Positions 7,301 through 13,697 of a stretch of 18,050 nt of DNA are shown in pieces. Position 1 is the stretch's first letter. The number at the start of each line of letters is the position of its first letter. The stretch comes from CBDUEV01 sp965366365 (GTDB lineage Bacteria > Actinomycetota > Acidimicrobiia > Spongiisociales > JAENVV01), in the NCBI GenBank assembly GCA_965366365.1, contig CBDUEV010000057.1, positions 1 to 18,050 of the forward strand. Reading direction: 5' to 3'. Below the pieces are notes generated by a model. That model searched no databases. It was given only the letters and a program-made list of their open reading frames with translations, and had not been told where the DNA came from. Made by a program: the position numbers and the translations under genes.

Positions 7301-8590
7301 GAAGTGACCCGCACCGTCGACGTGGTCGACACCACGGTGCCGGTGATCACCCTGACCGGAGCCACACCAGTGACGATCGAAGTCGGCTCGAGCTATATCG
7401 ACGCCGGAGCGACCGCCTCTGACATTGGAGACGGCGACCTGACCGGGGCAATCGTCACGGTCGACCCGGTCGATGCTGATGTGATCGGTGTGTACACGGT
7501 CACCTACAACGTGACCGACACCAGCCTGAATGCGGCTGTTGAGATCACTCGTACCGTCAACGTCGTTGACACCACGGCGCCGCTCGTGACCCTGATCGGT
7601 GCCAAGACGGTGACCGTCGAGGTCGGCTCGGCGTACGCCGATGCGGGCGCCACGGCAGTCGATCTGGTGGACGGTGACCTGACCGGCTCGATCGTTGTCA
7701 CCAACCCGGTGAAGACGAACGTCGTCGGCGTGTACGTGATCAAGTACGACGTGTCGGACTTGCATGGCAATCCCGCCAAGACCGTCACTCGGACCGTCAA
7801 GGTTGTCGACACGACGGCCCCGGTGATCACGTTGGTTGGTGACAACCCGCAGGTCATCGATCTCGGCTCGGCGTACGTCGAGCTGGGTGCGACGGCAACC
7901 GACAACTACGACCTCGGCACGTCGGGCATCGTGATCGATGCCACGGCCGTGGACCCATCGAAGGTTGGCAGCTACACGGTGACGTACGACGTCACCGATG
8001 CGAACCTCAACGCGGCCGTGACGGTCGAACGAACGGTCAGCGTGGTGAAGGCGTTCGCAACGAACATCTTCATCGACGACGACGGCAGCGCCTTCGAAGA
8101 CGACATTGACTGGTTGGCGAACTCCGGGATCACCCTGGGGTGCAACCCTCCCCTCAATACGCTGTTCTGCCCGAACGGTTCGGTGACCCGAGGTCAGATG
8201 GCGGCGTTCCTGCATCGTGCCTTGCCGAACCTGCCAGAGGTTCGCGCCGCGATCGACTTCACCGACGACGACGCCTCATCCTTTGAGGCCGACATCGAGT
8301 GGCTCTACTCACGTGGCATCACGAGTGGAACCTCGGCGACCACCTACAGCCCCAACGCCACGGTGACCCGTGGCCAGATGGCGGCGTTCCTGCATCGTGC
8401 CTTGCCGAATCTGCCCGAGGTTCGCGCTGCGGTCGACTTCACCGACGACAACAGTTCGACCTTCGAGGCCGACATCGAGTGGCTCTACTCACGTGGCATC
8501 ACGAGTGGAACTTCGGCGACCACCTACAGCCCGAACACGATCGTGACCCGAGCTCAGATGGCCGCGTTCTTGCACCGGGCACTCGGCTGA
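4340..8590 (+). CDS. Giant S-layer-type surface protein: 13 Ig-like repeats and 3 SLH-type repeats
   Basis: A 1416-residue exported protein. TTG 4340 is chosen because AAGGA lies just upstream and a classic Sec signal follows: a basic start, a hydrophobic core around ALVALAMLFGLLVP, and likely cleavage after PASA (residue 34). Residues 40-205 form a beta-rich domain opening with NGSFETGDFADWE, similar to carbohydrate-binding/jelly-roll modules. From residue 208 come 13 tandem Ig-like units of about 79 residues (bacterial surface Ig-like, DUF5011-type). Each runs from (A/P)PVITL.G through Y.ELGATVSDNYDT, YTVTYN..D and N.A..VTRTVNVVDTT. Residues about 1238-1416 are three SLH-type repeats ending VTRGQMAAFLHRAL. 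The last of these ends the protein. The architecture indicates a cell-wall-anchored stalk, possibly adhesive. It stands alone with its own leader and a strong hairpin after the stop. Confidence 0.92.
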   Translation: MSFYVTRPRAALVALAMLFGLLVPATLAAEPASAALVPSTELLANGSFETGDFADWETKDMIVSVAPLEVLAAPDVTPTDGLFAVGHGLDGCGPDTIELWQDVSIPAGHSATLTFDWEINIIDHLGLEDATFDVVVEPVGDPAASTTIHTIAPLDSGSTNPQSSMLDMSTYADSTIRVKFVTTIPECLEISGDLQLDNVSLTATDIEAPVITLTGDNPQTLEVFSEYTELGATVSDNVDADVAIDGDFTAVALNVLGEYPVTYNAVDSSGNAAEQVIRTVEVVDTEAPVISLVGGTVTVGLGSTYIDPGASAVDNYDTELEVDINTDAVVTSEIGSYDVTFNVEDSSGNPATQLVRTVNVVDTTSPIITLVGGTQFIEFPAEYVEQGATVSDNYDTDLEILINKDAVNTLALGVYSVTYDATDSSGNPATQVLRTVRVVDTTRPVITLTGDNPQIIEVGDTYTELGATATDNHDTDLTVDPDAAEVTTSVVGTYSVFYTVTDAQGNKAATVARTVNVVDSEAPVITIVGADPQEIEVGDPYTELGATVTDNYDTGLTATADLSGLVIGTVGSYTVTYNAIDAGLNAALPVTRTVNVVDTEAPMLVLNGDPEVTVEVYGDYTEEGATATDNYDTELTVVIGDLELDTTVVGEYTVTYDVSDSSENEATQVTRTVYVVDSESPVITLIGGTPDGTQTIGVFRPYLELGSTVSDNYDNDLVATVDTSGLNTAVVGSYTVWYTAIDSSDNLAEPVARTVNVIDDGFPVITLLGDAEVTIEVGSGYDDEGAVADDVADGPLTELIIAFDPVNPDVVATYTVTYNVIDSDDNAATQVTRTVNVVDTTPPVITLNGANPQDIEVGTAYVELGADVSDNYDTGLAATVNTDAVLLDVLGEYIVTYNAIDANDNEADEVTRTVNVVDTTAPVITLVGDNPQVIEVGGDYVELGSTVSDNYDTGLSATVDITGVLLDTVGEYTVTYNAIDANDNEADEVTRTVDVVDTTVPVITLTGATPVTIEVGSSYIDAGATASDIGDGDLTGAIVTVDPVDADVIGVYTVTYNVTDTSLNAAVEITRTVNVVDTTAPLVTLIGAKTVTVEVGSAYADAGATAVDLVDGDLTGSIVVTNPVKTNVVGVYVIKYDVSDLHGNPAKTVTRTVKVVDTTAPVITLVGDNPQVIDLGSAYVELGATATDNYDLGTSGIVIDATAVDPSKVGSYTVTYDVTDANLNAAVTVERTVSVVKAFATNIFIDDDGSAFEDDIDWLANSGITLGCNPPLNTLFCPNGSVTRGQMAAFLHRALPNLPEVRAAIDFTDDDASSFEADIEWLYSRGITSGTSATTYSPNATVTRGQMAAFLHRALPNLPEVRAAVDFTDDNSSTFEADIEWLYSRGITSGTSATTYSPNTIVTRAQMAAFLHRALG
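4961..8050 (+). repeat. Tandem array of 13 Ig-like coding repeats (about 237 bp each)
   Basis: Thirteen in-frame units begin at residue 208 of the surface protein. Most have diverged at DNA level, but units 9 and 10 share an identical 54-bp block (7021-7074 and 7258-7311) exactly 237 bp (79 codons) apart, indicating recent duplication or gene conversion. Units 8, 11 and 12 form a subtype in which the DNYDT loop is replaced by DGxLT-type sequence. Confidence 0.9.
8161..8580 (+). repeat. 180-bp tandem repeats encoding SLH-type modules
   Basis: The sequence repeats with an exact 180-bp period. For example 8285-8331 and 8465-8511 are identical over 47 bp, and GGCGGCGTTCCTGCATCGTG recurs at the same offset. 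The third end copy is partly diverged. Each unit encodes one 60-residue SLH-type module. Confidence 0.88.
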
Positions 8591-8628
8591 GCGGCGACGG
8601 TTAGTCAACCGCCTGGATCCAGGCGACA

Positions 8629-8658
8629 GAGAGAGGGACCCGGAAGGGTCCCTCTCTC
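8629..8658. terminator. Strong bidirectional hairpin after the surface-protein gene
   Basis: A perfect 13-bp stem (8629-8641 with 8646-8658) closes a GGAA tetraloop. Pairing can continue for four more bases past a single bulged A. It lies 38 bp after the surface-protein stop and 38 bp before the stop of the minus-strand multicopper-oxidase remnant, a position suited to termination from both sides. There is no U-tract on either strand, as is common in high-GC actinobacteria. Confidence 0.75.
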
Positions 8659-8695
8659 GTCGCTCGACGACGTCGGCGTCGGGAGCGGTCGGCTA

Positions 8696-8830
8696 CTAGC
8701 CGGGACCGACCTCCAGCACCCGCATCATCTCGTGGTCCTCGTGGGACACGATGTGGCAGTGCCACACGTACCGCCCCGGCTTGTCGAAGGTCACCTTGAT
8801 CCGGGTCACCTGCTCGGGCAGGGCTGGCTC
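8696..8830 (-). pseudogene. C-terminal stub of a multicopper oxidase gene
   Basis: Read on the minus strand, 44 codons end in a double stop (TAG TAG, 8693-8698). They encode the terminal copper-binding signature of multicopper oxidases, YVWHCHIVSHEDHEMM, preceded by QVTRIKVTFDKPGR. HCH supplies trinuclear-site His ligands and the type 1 Cys; the later His and Met complete the type 1 site. The match stops abruptly near 8830. No reading frame upstream contains the expected GWKDTV-like segment, the HPxHLH box or the cupredoxin domains. This is therefore the tail of a gene otherwise deleted or replaced, and cannot make an active oxidase. The remaining signature is uneroded, which suggests recent loss or a nearby assembly join. 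Confidence 0.8.
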
Positions 8831-9078
8831 CCGGCCGGATGGGCTCCCTTCGGCAAGGACGAGACCGGGGCCCCAGCGCGAAGAAGGACGCCGACACCTG
8901 GCCCGGTGGGTTGCTTCCGACTGGAAAGCATCTCGGGGAATCGAACTCGTCCTGCGTGGGCAGGCATGGGCGGAAAGTGCTCACGCGTCGAATCGAAGGG
9001 CACCGATGGCGGCGCGAGCTCCGGCCGTCATGCATGGGACCGTCAACGAGACGAAGAAGAGATTTTCCCGGTTTTCGG
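8831..9078. other. Unassigned stretch between oxidase stub and fructan operon
   Basis: About 250 bp. Several frames stay open by GC bias, but none shows a recognisable domain, a good ribosome-binding site or a plausible start. No inverted terminal repeats or transposase fragments are visible. It probably contains the junction where the rest of the oxidase gene was lost. Confidence 0.4.
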
Positions 9079-9126
9079 TTCCATTCCCAGAAGGATTCGT
9101 GTATAAAACGATTTAGTAAATCGATT
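9079..9126 (+). promoter_or_regulatory. Promoter with operator-like inverted repeat for the fructan operon
   Basis: TTCCAT (9079-9084) and TATAAA (9102-9107) are spaced by 17 bp, with the likely transcription start near 9113. Over that start lies CGATTT-AGT-AAATCG (9109-9123), a perfect 6-bp inverted repeat. The shorter palindrome AATCGATT (9119-9126), with a central CG as in many LacI-family operators, overlaps it. The placement would let a bound repressor block initiation. The local AT-rich patch stands out in the high-GC surroundings. Confidence 0.65.
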
Positions 9127-9136
9127 GTGACGCACG

Positions 9137-10213
9137 ATGGCTCAACACCCCAGACGGATGCGCATGAGTGATGTCGCTGCGGCGGCGGGTGTATCGCTGA
9201 CGACCGTCTCCCTTGTGTTGAACCAGAAGGCTGGTGCGATTCCCGAGCGGACCCGCTCCAGAGTCCTCAAGGCAGCGGCCGACCTCGCCTACCGACCCAA
9301 CGCCCTTGCGGCAGGTTTGCGGCACCAGGCTTCCGAGACCATCGGTTTCGTTTCCGACTTCATTGCTTCCACACCTCACGCAGGAGCCCTGGTGCAAGGT
9401 GCCCAGGATGCTGCGTGGAAGGCTGGAAAGCTGCTCCTCATGGTCAACACCGAGGGCGACTCCGACGTAGAGAATCGAGCGCTGGAGTCGTTGCTGGCCC
9501 GACAAGTTGACGGCTTGATATACGCCTCCATGTACCACCACATCGTCGAGATTCCCGCCGTTGCTTTCGAAGTGCCCTGCGTTTTGCTCGACGCCCGGAG
9601 TTCCGATCTCTCTATCAGTTCGGTGGCCCCCGACGAACACGGCGGTGGTTTCGTGGCCACGAACCATCTGCTGGAACACGGACACACGCGCATCGGCTTC
9701 ATCGGCAGCGTTGATCCGATTCCCGCTGCGACGGAGCGACTCGACGGATATCGCGATGCGCTCGCTGCGCACAGTGTCGCCTTCGACGCGCGTCTCGTGG
9801 AGAAAGCCGCCCCGGACCACGAGGGCGGTTACGAGGCGGCAAAGCGGATGCTGGAACAGTCCGATCGCCCCACTGCACTCTTCTGCTTCAATGACCAAGT
9901 CGCCGCCGGAGCCTCTCGCGCTGCCCGAGAATCCGGCTTGCGGATTCCTCGCGACCTGTCGCTCGTCGGGTTCGACAACCAGGCTTTGGTCGCTCTCCTC
10001 ATCGATCCCCCGATCACCACCGTCCAACTCCCCCATTATGAGATGGGGCGATGGGCGGTGGAACACTTGCTCCGTCAGATCGACGAACCGTCGTCGACCG
10101 CACCGGAGCAGCACCGGATGCCGTGTCCGCTCGTTTCGCGACGGTCGGTGGCGGCGCCGACGAAAGCAGAGGACGCCAGTGTGAAGCTGGTCAACGTAAC
10201 GGAGGAGCAATGA
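9137..10213 (+). CDS. LacI/GalR-family transcriptional regulator of the fructan operon
   Basis: A 358-residue protein with the full LacI/GalR layout. The N-terminal helix-turn-helix reads MSDVAAAAGVSLTTVSLVLN (residues 10-29), followed by the hinge region around YRPNALAAGLR. A periplasmic-binding-protein-like sensor (about 65-335) has the family motifs FCFNDQVAAGA and LSLVGFDN. Such proteins bind an operator as dimers and release it, or occasionally bind more tightly, when a sugar occupies the sensor. Being first in an operon of sugar-uptake and fructosidase genes, it probably senses sucrose, fructose or a fructo-oligosaccharide and autoregulates through the repeat at 9109-9126. ATG 9137 is used; ATG 9158 or 9164 are possible, since no strong Shine-Dalgarno distinguishes them. 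The stop overlaps the next ATG (ATGA). Confidence 0.92.
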   Translation: MAQHPRRMRMSDVAAAAGVSLTTVSLVLNQKAGAIPERTRSRVLKAAADLAYRPNALAAGLRHQASETIGFVSDFIASTPHAGALVQGAQDAAWKAGKLLLMVNTEGDSDVENRALESLLARQVDGLIYASMYHHIVEIPAVAFEVPCVLLDARSSDLSISSVAPDEHGGGFVATNHLLEHGHTRIGFIGSVDPIPAATERLDGYRDALAAHSVAFDARLVEKAAPDHEGGYEAAKRMLEQSDRPTALFCFNDQVAAGASRAARESGLRIPRDLSLVGFDNQALVALLIDPPITTVQLPHYEMGRWAVEHLLRQIDEPSSTAPEQHRMPCPLVSRRSVAAPTKAEDASVKLVNVTEEQ

Positions 10214-11589
10214 GGAATTCACGATGGCGGCTCATGTCGCTGATGATCGTGTTTGTGTTCGTTCTCGTCGCCTGCGGCGACGGTGGTACCTCGAGTACCG
10301 AGGCATCAGGAGAAACGACGGAGACGACCGAAGGGACCACGGAAACGACCGAGGCAGGGGCAACTCCCACCACTGGCGCGGAGGCGCCACCCGATCGTGA
10401 AGTGGTCTCGATGTGGTACCACGGAGCCGGGAATGACGTTGAAGCGGGCATTCTCGACGGCATCGTGAATGACTTCAACGAGTCGCAGGACCAGTGGTTC
10501 GTCGAGCGCCAGGACTTCCCACAAGAGAACTACAACGAGTCGGTCGTGGGTGCTGCGCTCTCCGGGACCCTCCCGGACATCATCGACGTCGATGGACCGA
10601 TCATGCCCAACTGGGCGTGGGCCGGCTACATGTCTCCTCTCACGGTTGATCCGGCCGTCTACGCCGAGTTCCTCCCCGGCACCATCGGTGAGTGGGACGG
10701 AGAGGTCTATTCCATCGGCCTGTGGGACGCTGCCATCGCCATCTACGCGCGCCAGTCGGTTCTCGAAGCGAATGACATCCGGATACCGACCCTGGACGAT
10801 CCGTGGACCCTCGAGGAATTCGATGCCGCACTGGTCACGCTCCAGGATTCGGGCGAATTCGAATACGCCTTCGACCCGGGTATGGCATGGACGGGCGAGT
10901 GGTACCCCTATGCGTTCTCACCGTTGCTCCAGAGCTTTGGCGGCGACATCATCGACCGTTCGACGTACCTCACTGCTGAAGGTGCGCTCAACGGAGACGA
11001 CGCCATCGCCTTCGGCGAGTGGTGGGGAAGCCTGTTTGAGCGCGGTCTCGCTCCGGGCACCTCACAAGACTCTGCGACCCGTGAAACCGGGTTCATCGAC
11101 GGGGTGTATGCCCTCCAATGGAACGGCAACTGGGCCGCCGTGCCGGCTATCGAGGCGTTTGGCGACGACATGCTGTTCCTGCCGGCGCCCGACTTCGGCA
11201 ACGGACCCACCATCGGTGCCGCCTCCTGGCAGTTCGGCGTTTCGGCCGACAGCGAGCACAAGGACGGCGCCAACGCCTTCATCGAGTTCGCGCTCCAGGA
11301 CGAGTACCTGGCGGCCTTCTCGGACGGCATCGGCCTCATCCCGGCGACACGCTCCGCCGCTGCGCTCACCGAGAACTATGCACCAGGAGGCCCGCTCGAG
11401 ATCTTCTTCGAGTACAGCGATCAGCAGGCGCTCATCCGGCCGCCGACGCCCGCCTACCTCAACGCCGCTCTGGCGTTTGAGAAGGCGCTGGCCGACATAG
11501 CGGACGGGGCCGACCCGGCAACGGCGCTCGATGCCGCCACGGACGACATCAACGCCGATATCGAAGCGAACGGGGGTTACGGCTTCTAG
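10210..11589 (+). CDS. ABC-transporter sugar-binding lipoprotein (CUT1 class)
   Basis: A 459-residue protein from ATG 10210, with GGAGG at 10201-10205 and a 4-nt overlap with the regulator stop. The signal ends in lipobox LVAC (Cys22), so the protein is membrane-tethered outside the cell. A Glu/Thr repeat tether follows (ETTETTEGTTETTEAG, about residues 33-52). The mature domain, from EVVSMWYHGAGND onward, has the family-1 extracellular solute-binding layout: the early NDFNES segment, a GTLPDIIDVDG pocket strand, aromatic-rich patches (GMAWTGEWYPYAF; ALQWNGNWA) suited to stacking on sugar rings, and a late IPATRSAA segment. Together with the two downstream permeases it forms a carbohydrate importer. 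The fructosidases in the operon point to fructans or sucrose, but ligand identity cannot be read from sequence. Confidence 0.93.
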   Translation: MRNSRWRLMSLMIVFVFVLVACGDGGTSSTEASGETTETTEGTTETTEAGATPTTGAEAPPDREVVSMWYHGAGNDVEAGILDGIVNDFNESQDQWFVERQDFPQENYNESVVGAALSGTLPDIIDVDGPIMPNWAWAGYMSPLTVDPAVYAEFLPGTIGEWDGEVYSIGLWDAAIAIYARQSVLEANDIRIPTLDDPWTLEEFDAALVTLQDSGEFEYAFDPGMAWTGEWYPYAFSPLLQSFGGDIIDRSTYLTAEGALNGDDAIAFGEWWGSLFERGLAPGTSQDSATRETGFIDGVYALQWNGNWAAVPAIEAFGDDMLFLPAPDFGNGPTIGAASWQFGVSADSEHKDGANAFIEFALQDEYLAAFSDGIGLIPATRSAAALTENYAPGGPLEIFFEYSDQQALIRPPTPAYLNAALAFEKALADIADGADPATALDAATDDINADIEANGGYGF

Positions 11590-11600
11590 ACCGAGGCCAC

Positions 11601-11633
11601 GAGGAGGGGCGCTCACGAAGAGCGCCCCTCCTC
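11601..11633 (+). promoter_or_regulatory. Intercistronic 14-bp hairpin between binding-protein and permease genes
   Basis: GAGGAGGGGCGCTC pairs perfectly with GAGCGCCCCTCCTC around a 5-nt loop (ACGAA). It lies 11 bp after the binding-protein stop and about 25 bp before the permease start, with no T-tract. Stems in this position often act as partial terminators or 3' stabilisers that keep binding-protein mRNA in excess over permease mRNA. That role is inferred here. Confidence 0.75.
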
Positions 11634-11658
11634 AACTCCGAGTAGTGGAGGAGGACCA

Positions 11659-12786
11659 ATGACGACGGCCCGCATCAAGACGACTGCACCAAGCGAAAAG
11701 GCAGGCGCGAAAAAGAAGCGCAAAGACGATCAGCATCGAGCTGGTTGGGTGATGGCTGGACCAGCTGTCGTGTTGATCCTCGGGTTTCTCATCATCCCCT
11801 TCTTCATGGCGTTCTACTTCTCTTTCACCAATCAGCGGCTCATCTCACCGAACGCCCCGGAGGTGGTCGGCTGGAACAACTTCTCCCGGCTGCTCACGGT
11901 GAAGACCTTGGTACTCGATCCGGCAACCGACGAAAACGGAAACCTCACGCTTGACGAAGAGGGCGCTCTCACCTACCCGGCGGTTCGCGACTTCACTCGC
12001 AACAACCCCGACTTCCCGGAGTTGGCCGGCCTGCAGGAATGGAACTCCTTTCCCTGGTTCGGCGATTCGCGAATCTTCCTTCTTGCGAGCGACACCGTGT
12101 TCATGCGCGGCGTGGTCAACACGTTCATCTTTGCGTTGGTTGTAGCACCCGTACAGGGTGGCCTCGGGCTGATCCTCGCGCTCCTGGTGAACCGAAGATC
12201 GCGCGCCGTGAACATATTCAGAACGATCTACTTCATGCCCGTCGTCACATCCATGGTCGTGGTGGCTTTGCTATGGAGATTCATCTACAGCCCGACCAGC
12301 GGTATGTTCAACAACATCCTCGGCTGGGTCACGTTCGGAGCATTCGAGCCGGTTGACTGGCTGGGGAACCCAAGTACGGCCCTGCTGGCGATCATGATCT
12401 TGTCGATCTGGCAAGGAGTCGGATTTCACATGGTGATCTGGTTGTCCGGCCTCCAGACGATTCCGGCGATTCTCTATGAGGCGGCTTCGATCGACGGAGC
12501 CACGAAATGGAACCAGTTCAAGCACGTCACCTGGCCAGGGCTCCGGAATGTGGCGGTCTTCGTGCTGATCACCATCACCATCGCAGCCTTCGGTTTGTTC
12601 ACACAGGTTGACGTCATGACGAGGGGCGGGCCGCTGGACTCCACCCAAACCGTGATCTTCCACGCCGTTCAGAATGGCTTCGAGAGCCAAGATATCGCGT
12701 ACGGCTCAGCAATCTCGGTCGTGTTCTTTTTGATGGTCCTACTCGTGGCGTTGGTCCAGCGCTACCTGACGAGGGAGAAGGTCTGA
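11659..12786 (+). CDS. Sugar ABC transporter permease, MalF/UgpA-like
   Basis: A 375-residue membrane protein with GGAGGAGG (11647-11654) just before the ATG. A Lys/Arg-rich cytoplasmic tail (residues 1-30) precedes TM1 (about 33-57). Further hydrophobic segments run from about residue 150 to the C-terminus. The EAA loop that docks the ATPase is at about 274-293 (EAASIDGATKWNQFKHVTWP). One oddity is the segment between TM1 and TM2, which is about 90 residues (about 58-148). It contains a charged DPATDENGNLTLDEEG stretch, whereas typical CUT1 permeases of about 300 residues have roughly half that. It presumably faces the outside and could contact the binding protein. The stop overlaps the next start by one base (TGATG). 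Confidence 0.93.
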   Translation: MTTARIKTTAPSEKAGAKKKRKDDQHRAGWVMAGPAVVLILGFLIIPFFMAFYFSFTNQRLISPNAPEVVGWNNFSRLLTVKTLVLDPATDENGNLTLDEEGALTYPAVRDFTRNNPDFPELAGLQEWNSFPWFGDSRIFLLASDTVFMRGVVNTFIFALVVAPVQGGLGLILALLVNRRSRAVNIFRTIYFMPVVTSMVVVALLWRFIYSPTSGMFNNILGWVTFGAFEPVDWLGNPSTALLAIMILSIWQGVGFHMVIWLSGLQTIPAILYEAASIDGATKWNQFKHVTWPGLRNVAVFVLITITIAAFGLFTQVDVMTRGGPLDSTQTVIFHAVQNGFESQDIAYGSAISVVFFLMVLLVALVQRYLTREKV

Positions 12787-13691
12787 TGGCTTCCGAAACC
12801 GGCGTAAGAACACGCAGCGATGCCGTTGCGTCGACCGGCAGAACCATCGCGATGGTGGTGATGGCGATCATCTTTCTCTTCCCGATCGTGTTCATGGTCG
12901 TCTCATCCTTCAAGCCCGACGATCAGTTGCTCAGAGACACGAGTTCGCTGAACGCGATTCTCCCGACCGGGGACCTGTCGTTCGACAACTACCGAGGGGT
13001 CTTCGACCGAGTCCCGGCGCTGCGTTTCATCTTCAACTCGATCTTTGTCACCGCCACAATCGTGTTCTTCGGGTTGTTCGTGAACAGCTTGGCGGCGTTT
13101 GCGCTCGCCAGGTTGAAATGGCCAGGGATGCGGATCGTCATGGTCGGAATCATCGCCACGTTGATCGTGCCGTTCGAAACGATCGCCATCCCGTTGCTCT
13201 TGATCGTGAGCAAGCTGCCGTGGATCGGTTTCGACGGTATTCAACCTGTCATCGAACAGGGATGGCTGAACAGCTACCACGTCCAGATCATTCCGTTCCT
13301 CGCCAACTCGCTGTCGATCTTCTTATTGGTGCAGCACTTCAAGACGATTCCCGAATCGCTCGATGAGGCTGCCCTGGTCGACGGCGCCACATGGTTTCAG
13401 ATCTATCGTCGGATCATCTTGCCGTTGTCGGGTCCGGCCCTGGCGACCGTGGCGATCCTCACCTTCCTTCAGCCGAACGTGTGGAACGCCTATCTCTGGC
13501 CGCTCATGACCGTGCAAGAGGAATCCATCCGGCCGGTCATGCTCGGCGTTGCGTACTTCCAACAGCTCGATGTCGCGTGGGGCGAGATCATGGCCTACCT
13601 CACCATCATCACGGTGCCGGTCTTGGCCTTCTTCCTGTCTCTCCAGAGGGTGTTCATCGAGAGCATCGCATCTTCCGGCGTCAAGGGATGA
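12786..13691 (+). CDS. Sugar ABC transporter permease, MalG/UgpE-like
   Basis: A 301-residue protein of the normal length for this class. TM1 is at about residues 18-38 (IAMVVMAIIFLFPIVFMVVS), followed by the conserved SFKP turn. Further helices come next. The cytoplasmic EAA loop is at about 194-214 (EAALVDGATWFQIYRRIILP), and the C-terminus shows the usual QRVFIESIASSGVKG ending. It heterodimerises with the preceding MalF-like subunit to form the membrane channel. The start overlaps the previous stop by one base, indicating translational coupling. No nucleotide-binding subunit follows, so the channel must recruit an ATPase encoded elsewhere, as CUT1 importers with shared MsmK/UgpC-type ATPases do. 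Confidence 0.94.
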   Translation: MASETGVRTRSDAVASTGRTIAMVVMAIIFLFPIVFMVVSSFKPDDQLLRDTSSLNAILPTGDLSFDNYRGVFDRVPALRFIFNSIFVTATIVFFGLFVNSLAAFALARLKWPGMRIVMVGIIATLIVPFETIAIPLLLIVSKLPWIGFDGIQPVIEQGWLNSYHVQIIPFLANSLSIFLLVQHFKTIPESLDEAALVDGATWFQIYRRIILPLSGPALATVAILTFLQPNVWNAYLWPLMTVQEESIRPVMLGVAYFQQLDVAWGEIMAYLTIITVPVLAFFLSLQRVFIESIASSGVKG

Positions 13692-13697
13692 CGCCGG

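Noticed and set aside
6467..8215. A 582-codon minus-strand frame inside the surface-protein gene
   Set aside because: It is antisense to the tandem Ig repeats, which keep the opposite frame open by codon bias; composition (V, D, G, R rich, repetitive) and lack of start signals argue against a gene.
4961..8580. Regular repeats considered as a CRISPR array or minisatellite
   Set aside because: The periods (237 and 180 bp) are multiples of three and coding, with diverging protein repeats; there are no short identical repeats separated by unique spacers.
8925..8960. GGAATCGAAC resembling the reverse complement of a tRNA T-arm
   Set aside because: The flanking bases do not pair as a T-stem and no anticodon arm or acceptor stem can be built on either side.
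8601..9035. A 144-codon minus-strand frame over the oxidase stub
   Set aside because: It runs in a different frame from the clear oxidase signature and through the terminator hairpin, with Arg/Pro-rich sequence and no family resemblance.
9113..10222. A 369-codon minus-strand frame opposite the LacI-type regulator
   Set aside because: The plus strand encodes a full-length regulator with all family motifs; the antisense frame has none.
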